A stretch of 34,634 nucleotides of DNA from Alphaproteobacteria bacterium 32-64-14. GTDB taxonomy: Bacteria > Pseudomonadota > Alphaproteobacteria > Caulobacterales > Hyphomonadaceae. Made by a program: the position numbers and the translations under genes. Shown piece after piece: positions 20,365 through 26,908 of this stretch. The notes beneath the pieces were generated by a model that was given only the letters and a program-made list of their open reading frames with translations, made no database searches and was not told the DNA's origin. The first letter of the stretch is position 1; every line of letters starts with the position of its first letter. The stretch lies in the NCBI GenBank assembly GCA_002280725.1, contig NCEM01000034.1:1-34634 (forward strand). Direction: 5' to 3'.

Positions 20365-21006
20365 ATGTCGGTCGAGGCGGTGATCTGGGATTTCGGCGGT
20401 GTCTTCACGACCTCGCCGTTCGACGCCTTCACACGCTACGAGCGCGAGCGCGGCCTGCCGGCTGACATCATCCGGCGTATCAACTCCATCAATCCCGACA
20501 CCAACGCCTGGGCGAAGATCGAGCGTTCGGAAGTCGACGCTGCAACCTTCGACAGACTGTTCCGCGAAGAAGCGCTCGCCCTCGGCCACGACATTCCCGG
20601 CGCCGATGTTCTAGCCCTTCTCTCTGGCGACCTTCGCCCCGCCGTGGTCGCCGCCTTCTTCGCCTGCAAGGCGCGCTTCAAGGTCGGCTGCATCACCAAC
20701 AACGCGCCGACGGGGAAGGGCGCAGGCATGTCGTCCTCCAGCGAAAAGGCAAAGCAGATCGCCGAGGTGTTCGCCCAGTTCGATCATGTGATCGAAAGCT
20801 CGAAGGCCGGCGTCCGCAAGCCCGACCCGCGCATCTACGCCATGATGTGCGAGGCGCTGGATGTGCGGCCGCAAGCCTGCGTCTATCTCGACGATCTCGG
20901 CATCAACCTGAAACCCGCGCGCGACATGGGCATGCGCACCATCAAGGTCACGTCCGAAGCGCAGTTGCTGGCCGATCTCTCGGCGGCGGTCGGTCTCAGC
21001 TTCTGA
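20365..21006 (+). CDS. HAD-IA family hydrolase
   Basis: 213 aa haloacid-dehalogenase-fold hydrolase of the group that includes the N-terminal phosphatase of soluble epoxide hydrolase and ACAD10. Motif I is AVIWDFGGVFTTS with nucleophile Asp9, motif II is CITNNAP, motif III Lys is in AGVRKPDPRIY, and motif IV is VYLDDLGINLK. The general acid two residues after the nucleophile is Gly11 (DFG), where most phosphatases have Asp. Its substrate is unknown. AGAGGGA precedes the ATG. The lipoprotein gene starts 2 bases after its stop, so they may be co-transcribed. Confidence 0.9.
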   Translation: MSVEAVIWDFGGVFTTSPFDAFTRYERERGLPADIIRRINSINPDTNAWAKIERSEVDAATFDRLFREEALALGHDIPGADVLALLSGDLRPAVVAAFFACKARFKVGCITNNAPTGKGAGMSSSSEKAKQIAEVFAQFDHVIESSKAGVRKPDPRIYAMMCEALDVRPQACVYLDDLGINLKPARDMGMRTIKVTSEAQLLADLSAAVGLSF

Positions 21007-21008
21007 AG

Positions 21009-21578
21009 ATGTCCATGCGCGTGCCTTCTCGCGCCGTACCTGTTCGGCTTCTGGCCGCCGGCCTCTGCGCTGGCTTGCTCTCCGCCTGCGATGCGCCGGC
21101 AGCCCAGGCCCCGCCCGGCGCCGCCATCGTTGCTGCCCCTGCGATGGAAGAGCCCTTGCCCGATCCGGTCGCGGCCACAGTCGCGCGGCTGCGCGATGTT
21201 GCGGCGACGGGCAGCCATCGCGACCTCGCCCGGCTGGCGTCGGAAACGCCCAACTTCCGCTCGAACGCTGCGGGCATGACGCATCAGGACTACTGGTATC
21301 TGAAACTGCGCACCGGCGACTGGCCGATGGCGCAGGTCGAGCGCGTGCTGGCCTACCGTTTCGGCACGACGCAGACGGCGAACGGCAAGGTCTATGTCTG
21401 GCCGTGGCTCGCAGCCCTCGCCCCGGACGAGATCACGCCGGTCGCTGCGCGCGACATCGATCGCCTGCTTGGCGCAGGGCAGGCGGACGCCCTGCGCAAG
21501 GGCGAGATATGGCCCGGCTACGTCCTCGGCATCGCCGAGGACGGCACATGGCTCTACTTCGTCTCTGGGACAGGTTAG
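21009..21578 (+). CDS. Predicted lipoprotein of unknown function
   Basis: 189 aa. The N-terminus MSMRVPSR is followed by a hydrophobic signal core and a lipobox (GLLSAC-D, Cys about residue 25). The rest is soluble, with Ala/Pro-rich residues first and an aromatic-rich segment (HQDYWYLKLRTGDWPM, VYVWPWLAAL, EIWPGYVLG) that suggests a compact periplasmic domain. I do not recognise the family. The start at 21009 follows the HAD stop at once; an ATG two codons later is equally possible. Its end overlaps the convergent small gene at 21575 by 4 bases. Confidence 0.7.
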   Translation: MSMRVPSRAVPVRLLAAGLCAGLLSACDAPAAQAPPGAAIVAAPAMEEPLPDPVAATVARLRDVAATGSHRDLARLASETPNFRSNAAGMTHQDYWYLKLRTGDWPMAQVERVLAYRFGTTQTANGKVYVWPWLAALAPDEITPVAARDIDRLLGAGQADALRKGEIWPGYVLGIAEDGTWLYFVSGTG

Positions 21579-21856
21579 GCCGCGTCAGCCTTGCCGATGC
21601 GCGGCGGGCCGCCATGGGCCGCCTGCGAGGGACCGAACGAGCGATCCAGCACGCGCGTCGAATCCAGCGCGAGGTTGATCGCCTCGCTCATCAGGCCGAG
21701 AATCTTCACATTGTTGGCCATGACTTGCAGTGCTTCCTGTCGCGGATCCGCCGAAATGACTTCGCAGCGATGCAGGATATCGGCCCGCAATTGCATCAGC
21801 AGGTCTTCAAGCTTGTGGCCCTCGGGCTTCTTTTCCGAGCGCAGGAAATGGGTCAT
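21575..21856 (-). CDS. Small protein of unknown function, 93 aa
   Basis: A soluble, mostly helical small protein (MTHFLRSEKKPEGHKLEDLL at the start, ending in PPRIGKADAA). GGGAG lies 6 bases before the ATG, which supports expression. It looks like a conserved alphaproteobacterial hypothetical, but I cannot name a domain. No membrane segment or signal peptide is seen. It is divergent from the pterin dehydratase gene and convergent with the lipoprotein gene. Confidence 0.65.
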   Translation of the reverse strand: MTHFLRSEKKPEGHKLEDLLMQLRADILHRCEVISADPRQEALQVMANNVKILGLMSEAINLALDSTRVLDRSFGPSQAAHGGPPRIGKADAA

Positions 21857-21977
21857 GGCGTTCTCCCGTATGCACCCTACTATGGCGCCAAATCCCTGAC
21901 GGGCCGTTTCATCCGGCTGTTAATTTGGCAAGCGCGCATTTCGGGTTACGTAAGTCCTAACAGCGGGAGGATCTGCC

Positions 21978-22259
21978 ATGACCCAGCATCTGGGAGCCGC
22001 CGCCGCAGTCGCCAAGCTGTCCGGATGGAGCGACGTGCCAGAGCGCGACGCCATCACGAAGAGCTATCGTTTCGCGGATTTCAACGCCGCCTTCGCCTTC
22101 ATGACGCGCGTCGCCATGATGGCCGAAAAGATGGACCACCATCCCGAATGGTCCAACGTCTACAACCGCGTCGAGGTGGTGCTCACCACGCACGATGCCG
22201 GCGGCGTTACAGCCAGGGATGTCGAACTGGCGGCGTTCATGGATTTGATCGCGGGCTGA
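21978..22259 (+). CDS. phhB: 4a-hydroxytetrahydrobiopterin dehydratase (pterin-4a-carbinolamine dehydratase)
   Basis: 93 aa, the usual size. The family motif is complete: E50-KMD-HHP ... Y62 ... H72 ... D, seen as [19 protein letters not shown] and [11 protein letters not shown]. The enzyme dehydrates 4a-hydroxytetrahydropterin to recycle the cofactor of aromatic amino acid hydroxylases; some homologues act in molybdopterin metabolism. No phenylalanine hydroxylase gene is in the window. GGGAGG lies ahead of the ATG. Confidence 0.95.
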   Translation: MTQHLGAAAAVAKLSGWSDVPERDAITKSYRFADFNAAFAFMTRVAMMAEKMDHHPEWSNVYNRVEVVLTTHDAGGVTARDVELAAFMDLIAG

Positions 22260-22280
22260 CGCCGCAGGTTGTCGCGTCGG

Positions 22281-22718
22281 CTATTCCTGGAACACGATCA
22301 CGCTGGCTAGCGCCACGCGCGCCTCGCCCTTGCCCAGCACCTGGTCCACCGCCTTCTGCAGGCGCGCCCGCACGATGTCCACGTCCGGCCGCTCGCCCAC
22401 CACATAGGACAGCGAAGCATAGTTCAGCACCGCATCCCGCATCTGGCTCATCAGGCGCGGACGGATCGCCTCGGCCAGCTTGCGCGTGGCCTCCTTCGGC
22501 ACGTCCAGCCCGGCGTCGATCGCCAGCACGCCATGCACCTTGAACCCGCGCGAGATCGAGGCGCGCAGGCCGAAGGTCGGCACATAATTGGTCGAGCCCG
22601 TGATCCGTTTAGCCTGGGGGTCCTCGGACGCGGACGGCTTGGCGGCGGCTGGCGGGGCAGCAGACGCCCGGCCGGCAACCAGGAGTGATCCGAACAGGAG
22701 CGCGAGGGCCTTTTGCAT
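22281..22718 (-). CDS. Exported protein of unknown function
   Basis: 145 aa. MQKALALLFGSLLVAGRASA is a signal peptide with an Ala-x-Ala cleavage site. The mature part carries STNYVPTFGLRASISRGFKV and GVLAIDAGLDVPKEATRKLA, a pattern I recall from alphaproteobacterial proteins of unknown function, sometimes labelled FliL-like or Tat proteins; no twin-Arg is seen here. A GTG at 22739 would add 7 residues and spoil the signal peptide, so the ATG at 22718 is used. Upstream of the tRNA-Ala gene, on the opposite strand. Confidence 0.7.
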   Translation of the reverse strand: MQKALALLFGSLLVAGRASAAPPAAAKPSASEDPQAKRITGSTNYVPTFGLRASISRGFKVHGVLAIDAGLDVPKEATRKLAEAIRPRLMSQMRDAVLNYASLSYVVGERPDVDIVRARLQKAVDQVLGKGEARVALASVIVFQE

Positions 22719-22788
22719 GGCCAAAACCCTAGTCCTCACTGTTTAACGGGCGCTTTAGGGGGCCGCGCTCCAGCCCTCCTGACCATCC

Positions 22789-22817
22789 TTGACGGCAAGG
22801 CCCGCCGGGACTAGCAC
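22789..22817 (+). promoter_or_regulatory. Candidate promoter of tRNA-Ala
   Basis: TTGACGG (22789-22795) matches the Caulobacter-type -35 exactly, and CTAGCAC (22811-22817) matches six of seven positions of CTANAWC. It lies 25 bp before the tRNA. Spacing is 15 bp. Confidence 0.5.
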
Positions 22818-22841
22818 ACGCGCTCCCAAATACCCGGTTTC

Positions 22842-22914
<73 letters not shown>

Positions 22915-22920
22915 CCCGTT

Positions 22921-22985
22921 GGCGAAGGACATCGGAGACTTCACGTTCGGGGGCGCGCCAGTCGTGCAGACCGCAATGTGAATGA
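22921..22985 (+). pseudogene. Possible istB (IS21 ATPase) scrap
   Basis: A 20-residue open stretch, [20 protein letters not shown], ends in TGA. It resembles the region before the P-loop of IstB-type IS21 ATPases (pattern D-[IL]-x2-F-x-F-x-G-[TA]-P-[IV]). No Walker motif or transposase remains. Too short for a firm call. Confidence 0.25.
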
Positions 22986-23058
22986 ACGCCGAGCAAGCCT
23001 CGAAAAGGCCAATGCGCAGGCCGACCCGATGCCCTTTCGGGGAAGGCCAGGGACGCGG

Positions 23059-23238
23059 CCTCCGCCGGGCCCTGGCGAACCTGTCGCCGAAGATCAAGGT
23101 GGCTTGGAAACGAGGCGATGTCACCCTTGACGCCGCGAGGGCCTTTACGACCACGGCCAGCAGGATGCGGTGTTCCGCGGCCTCGGAAAGCCCATCACGC
23201 ATGCGCCTTCGCAAGCTGCGCCGCGACACTCTGGATGA
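23059..23238 (+). pseudogene. Frameshifted ParB-like fragment
   Basis: One frame reads ALANLSPKIKVAWKRGDVTL then DAARAF, up to about 23146. The similarity then continues in another frame from 23149: DHGQQDAVFRGLGKPITHA, ending in TGA at 23236-23238. Together they look like the middle helical region of plasmid-type ParB/RepB proteins (LSPKI..AW..G..TLD.A.AF...DDH..Q..VF..LGKP.TH). A 1-base loss (or 2-base gain) near 23147 breaks the frame, and the N-terminal nuclease-like domain is missing. It is a decayed remnant of a mobile element. Confidence 0.6.
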
Positions 23239-23367
23239 ATACCGCCGTTAAGCGCGGCCGCCGATCTGATTAGTCGCGAGATTACCCACTCGATGGTCGG
23301 CAGAGGCGATGCACCCGTCCGACCCCGCGCGGAGCAGTTGGAATTGCAGCGGCCATAAGGGCGGAAG
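23239..23367. other. Short non-coding stretch at island edge
   Basis: 129 bp between the ParB-like scrap and abiEii. I see no gene, RNA or clear repeat in it. With 22915-23238 it forms about 450 bp of debris between tRNA-Ala and the first intact island gene. Confidence 0.5.
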
Positions 23368-24267
23368 CTAGCCGTTCGCCAGCGTGGCAAGTAGAGCTTC
23401 CGCTTCGGCGCGCCTCTGGCCAGTTGGATCAGCGACGAGGATTTTCTCCGCGTCTGTGAGGTCAGTCAAAAACCGGAATGAGTTGACGGTTCGATCTACC
23501 ATCGCTTTGAGATTGGGTTGTTCGTCCTTGCGAAGCAGATTTTTCAAATCGTCGATGTCGTAGTCGTGTGCGTCCTCAATGCGGGTGCGTAAAGCGGCGT
23601 AGTTGAGACCAGGGCCGCGGCTATTCCAGAGCTTGAGCACAGCAAGCGAGCGGATCTGTTTTTGGTCGAGAGCGCGCTTGCCGATCTCGGAAAGGTCGTG
23701 GAGATCACGGATTTTCGAGCGCTGGCTGGCTGCGCGGATTTTTTCCGCGATCACTTCATTCATCGCAAGGCATGGAATGTCGGCAGGATTGAACGGCAGC
23801 AGCCTGAAGTAGTCCTGATCGAGTTGGTGCAGAGTAAGGACAGGGAGAATCGGGCGTTCCCGCGTACTCACTTGCAGTTTGATCTTGACGCCCTTCTCGT
23901 TGTCCGCGTGGCTGCAAACAGGATTGGCGGCGCAACCCTCGTCAGTGAGGTACCAGTCCTTATCCTTCTCGTAGTGAAAACTGAGCCCGTGATACGGCTC
24001 GTTCAGCGCCTCAAGCATCAGCATCATGAGGTCGTCGAGCGCGATGTCGGTGCGACGCGTGAAATCGAGGTCGGTCGACAGACGCCCGCGCGGACCGAAC
24101 ACCATCTTTCTGAGCATTGTGCCGCCTTTGAAGGCGAGATGATCAGTAAGCCCGCGTTCCGAGAACAGCTGGAGCAGGTGGGTCAGGATGACATCGATCT
24201 CGACATTGCCAATGTCGCGTGCTCCCGATCGCGCTGCAATTTTGCGAAGATCATTGGCGGCCAGCAT
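23368..24267 (-). CDS. abiEii: AbiEii toxin, nucleotidyltransferase (type IV toxin-antitoxin)
   Basis: 299 aa DUF1814/AbiEii nucleotidyltransferase. The signature is present: AFKGGTMLRKMVFGPRGR followed by LSTDLDFT (GG ... D-x-D metal site), with Lys in NEVIAEKIRAASQRSKIRDL, the usual third conserved block. AbiEii toxins pass nucleotides to an RNA target and give phage abortive infection or plasmid stability. It starts 3 bases after the stop of the abiEi-like gene, as expected for an operon. Length and motifs suggest an intact toxin. Confidence 0.9.
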   Translation of the reverse strand: MLAANDLRKIAARSGARDIGNVEIDVILTHLLQLFSERGLTDHLAFKGGTMLRKMVFGPRGRLSTDLDFTRRTDIALDDLMMLMLEALNEPYHGLSFHYEKDKDWYLTDEGCAANPVCSHADNEKGVKIKLQVSTRERPILPVLTLHQLDQDYFRLLPFNPADIPCLAMNEVIAEKIRAASQRSKIRDLHDLSEIGKRALDQKQIRSLAVLKLWNSRGPGLNYAALRTRIEDAHDYDIDDLKNLLRKDEQPNLKAMVDRTVNSFRFLTDLTDAEKILVADPTGQRRAEAEALLATLANG

Positions 24268-24270
24268 TAA

Positions 24271-25113
24271 TCAGCTCGTCTTGATTCTGCGGGAGGGCGT
24301 ATCAGACAGCAGGTCTGAGTGTCGCGCATGCACGAACAGCCCCCAACTGGCGACATAGCCGATGTCTCCATCTTTTCGTTCCATCCGACCAAACTTCGAC
24401 CGCGCTGGCTTTGGGATGCCGGCATGCAGACGATCGACAACATCGGCTGGCAAGGTCCAGCCGATGAGGTCTGTCAGAAAGCCGAGCCGTTGCAGGAGCG
24501 CTACCGACTTCATCTGCTCAGCGGCGTTGATGAGTTCGCGTGGGTCGACCTGTGTGGATGCACCAAAAAGGATGCGAGTTAGTTCCGTGGCGCCCCCGGC
24601 AAGTTCGGGACGATCGAGGCAATCGATGGCGGTTTTCGCTGGCGTCGAGATCGCAACCTTTCTGCCGTAGACAGGATAGGGTTCAAACCCGAAGAACTTG
24701 CGCGGGGCAACTTTGACAAACCGAACCTCGGTTCCCTCAATCGTGCGTGTTGGCGCCTGCTTCAGAACGGCAACGGATACCGACATCGGCTTTTGGGTAG
24801 TGAGGCCATGGAAGGAAGCGGCCGACCACCATCCAACATAGGAAGGAGACACTGCAGCTGCAGCGAGCGCCAGTGCGTTGTTCTCACCGAAGTTCTCCGG
24901 ACCATGTTCGGGGGGAAGGAACATGTAGCGACCGCCAACCAAGCGCGTCAGCCAACCTTTGCGGATCAGGTTGGAGATGACTTTCCGGGCGGTTGTGGCG
25001 GATCCTAGGAGATCGATGATCTCAGTTCGCTGGACGATGTCGCGGGCTTGTTCTCTTAGGGTGAGCACCAACCTCGCTTCGTTAGGTCCCAAGGTTCGAA
25101 GATTAGTCTGCAT
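24271..25113 (-). CDS. abiEi: AbiEi antitoxin, winged-helix transcriptional regulator
   Basis: 280 aa. The N-terminal winged-helix part (about 10-65) reads EIIDLLGSATTARKVISNL then IRKGWLTRLVGGRYMFLPPE, the typical AbiEi/AbiEi_4 layout. The C-terminal domain has GWWSAASFHGLTTQKPMSV and AISTPAKTAIDCLDRPELAG. AbiEi antitoxins repress their own operon by binding inverted repeats and neutralise the toxin without direct contact. It is upstream of and coupled to the toxin gene. A 10-bp inverted repeat spans its start codon (25101-25157). Confidence 0.88.
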   Translation of the reverse strand: MQTNLRTLGPNEARLVLTLREQARDIVQRTEIIDLLGSATTARKVISNLIRKGWLTRLVGGRYMFLPPEHGPENFGENNALALAAAAVSPSYVGWWSAASFHGLTTQKPMSVSVAVLKQAPTRTIEGTEVRFVKVAPRKFFGFEPYPVYGRKVAISTPAKTAIDCLDRPELAGGATELTRILFGASTQVDPRELINAAEQMKSVALLQRLGFLTDLIGWTLPADVVDRLHAGIPKPARSKFGRMERKDGDIGYVASWGLFVHARHSDLLSDTPSRRIKTS

Positions 25114-25157
25114 GGCATTTGATCCCTGCTGGGGACAATTTCCTATACAGACTAATC
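25101..25157. promoter_or_regulatory. Inverted repeat at the abiE start, candidate AbiEi operator
   Basis: GATTAGTCTG (25101-25110) and CAGACTAATC (25148-25157) are perfect 10-bp inverted copies with 37 bp between. One arm covers codons 2-4 of abiEi, the other sits beside a TATAGG-like -10 (25142-25147, minus strand). Known AbiEi proteins bind such repeats. Confidence 0.55.
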
Positions 25158-25490
25158 AATTCATAGGCTCACCTCAACCTTTCCCGATTTATTTGTATAA
25201 CATTTTTCCCCTCTAAGGGGCCAAATCACATATAAATCAATCTACCTCGATCGATGAGGCGTGTGATCCTTCCACGGGCGCTTGAGCTAGTAGCCCCTTT
25301 TTGCAGACTCATCTCCATTACGTTCCAATCCGCGGCCCTAACCATTCAACCGGCGACGGAATTGCGAAGGGATCGGACAGATCGGATCGGATTGCCGCCT
25401 GCGTACGACAAATTTTTTCCTCGTCCATTTCACACTCGCCGCCGGGCCGTCTTGGCAGTCATGCGGGGCAACGTTTCTCGAGGGGCTAGA
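25114..25490. promoter_or_regulatory. Divergent A/T-rich intergenic region between abiE and the sigma-like gene
   Basis: 377 bp, clearly richer in A/T than its surroundings from 25110 to 25250. It holds the right arm of the abiE repeat and a short CCCC-TCTAA-GGGG palindrome near 25206. TATAAA-like and TATAAC-like elements on the plus strand could serve the sigma-like gene, but I cannot choose one. The frame upstream of 25491 is open to 25254 yet lacks a ribosome site and family-like sequence, so I treat it as non-coding. Confidence 0.4.
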
Positions 25491-26255
25491 ATGGCGATAC
25501 CGCCGTTAACGTGCTCGACCAAACTCGGCCAGCCGTACACTCGGCCGACCGACGCTGAGGCGCAGATCGAGGAAGCCTTGGGATACCTGCCTGACGACTG
25601 GGGAAGGACAAGCGCCTGTAATTGGATCAACTGGCGCCTGGAAACCTTCGTCTATCTGGCCCGCCTCCGCGCGAGAGCCAACAACCAAGCCGTTTTCGGT
25701 CGGCTCGTAGAAGAATTCCTGAAACGCACCGGCCGGGTGATCCGCAAGTACTCCAAAGGCTTCTCGCTCACTGATTCCGAGGAAATCGAGGCGGCCGTGA
25801 TCAAACAGGTGGTCGAGCGCCTGCTGGCCAACACGCCTTCCCGCGCTTCCGAATACCTGGAGGTCAGCGCCTACACGGTAATCAAGCAGCTAACGTTGCG
25901 CGAGGTTGAGAAGCGGAAGCACGATCCCCGGCCGAACGCCTTGCTCTCGCTCTCGGAGGACGAGGGCGACGGCGTTCTGGCGTTGGCGAACATTTCCGAC
26001 ATCAATTCAGATCCGCTAGCGCTGCTGCTGGCGACGGAAGAGGGACAGCGTTTCTTTCGCGATTTGCTCGAGGCGGTTACGGATCCGCGCCATCGCGAAG
26101 CATTCATCCTGCACAAGCTCCGGGGCTGGCCCATCAAGCCAGACGATCCCGCCAAGCCCAGCCTCTCGAAAAGATTCGGGATGTCTGCTCGCCAGATTCA
26201 CAATTGGATTGCAACTGCATCGCGTCAGATGAAAACGGCGCTCGGAGAGGAATGA
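25491..26255 (+). CDS. Sigma-70-like transcription factor
   Basis: 254 aa. A helical central part (about 50-145; FVYLARLRARANNQAVFGRL and following) suits sigma region 2. The C-terminal part (about 185-250; DPRHREAFILHKLRGWPI, then LSKRFGMSARQIHNWIATAS) is a region-4-like helix-turn-helix with an unusual insert, IKPDDPAKPS, before the helices. It probably directs RNA polymerase to a small regulon, perhaps this island. The start at 25491 follows GAGGGG; longer in-frame starts lack one. Its last bases overlap the next gene (ATGA). The sigma assignment rests on layout and the HTH, so alternatives such as a phage-type regulator remain open. Confidence 0.65.
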   Translation: MAIPPLTCSTKLGQPYTRPTDAEAQIEEALGYLPDDWGRTSACNWINWRLETFVYLARLRARANNQAVFGRLVEEFLKRTGRVIRKYSKGFSLTDSEEIEAAVIKQVVERLLANTPSRASEYLEVSAYTVIKQLTLREVEKRKHDPRPNALLSLSEDEGDGVLALANISDINSDPLALLLATEEGQRFFRDLLEAVTDPRHREAFILHKLRGWPIKPDDPAKPSLSKRFGMSARQIHNWIATASRQMKTALGEE

Positions 26256-26908
26256 TGTCCACCAATCCGGAAATGACCTTTGAGGACGTGGTGAACGTTC
26301 TCATTCATAGCGCTGTCGAGCCTTCCTACGACAATCTGCTGGCTGCGATGCAAGACTATCCCCAGTTCAGTTCGGAGCTGGCGAACCTCTTTTCCGTCTG
26401 GGCAGCGCAGGTTGATGACCCGTCGCTGACTGAAGACAAGTCCGACAATGATCGGGCCGTAGCGATGGGGCTGAGCTATGCGCTCAACCTTCTGCACAGG
26501 GTTGAAGGTGATCACGCGTCAGAACCGAAACCCGATCCCAATGTTCGATTGTCGATGCTGGCCAAATTCGCCGGTCTTAGTGAGGAAGAACTGGCGCTAC
26601 GGGTCGGCGTCGATGAAACATTCATCTACAAGCTCGATCAAAGACGCATCCAGCCTGCGGACGAGATACCAGAGCTCTTACTGCTTTATATCTGCGCTGC
26701 AGTCGCCAAGCCTCAACCTTACGTTCTCGGCGTTTTGCGAGGTCCGGCGATCGCAACCTCGCGAGCAGCGCTACAGAAATCGGCGGGCAAGCCGGTGGTG
26801 AAGACAGAAACATTTGCGGAGGCGATCCGTGCTTCGACGCTTGGCGAGGCGGAAAAGACGCGGTGGCTGTCCTTGGTTCAGCCGCCTGGGTCGCAGGAGA
26901 AAGAGTGA
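26252..26908 (+). CDS. Helix-turn-helix regulatory protein of unknown family
   Basis: 218 aa. The middle (about 95-140) reads LAKFAGLSEEELALRVGVDE and TFIYKLDQRRIQPADEIPEL, an XRE-like helix-turn-helix. The N-terminal part is helical and unfamiliar; the C-terminus is charged. The ATG overlaps the sigma-like stop by 4 bases with GGAGAGG ahead, and its own stop overlaps the GTG of the helicase gene, so all three are coupled. Placed between a sigma-like factor and an ImmA/IrrE-type peptidase domain, it could be an anti-sigma or ImmR-like repressor that the peptidase cleaves. That role is inference from order alone. Confidence 0.65.
   Translation: MMSTNPEMTFEDVVNVLIHSAVEPSYDNLLAAMQDYPQFSSELANLFSVWAAQVDDPSLTEDKSDNDRAVAMGLSYALNLLHRVEGDHASEPKPDPNVRLSMLAKFAGLSEEELALRVGVDETFIYKLDQRRIQPADEIPELLLLYICAAVAKPQPYVLGVLRGPAIATSRAALQKSAGKPVVKTETFAEAIRASTLGEAEKTRWLSLVQPPGSQEKE

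Noticed and set aside
25254..25490. N-terminal extension of the sigma-like gene
   Set aside because: No ribosome site at the early starts and no family-like sequence; GAGGGG precedes the ATG at 25491.
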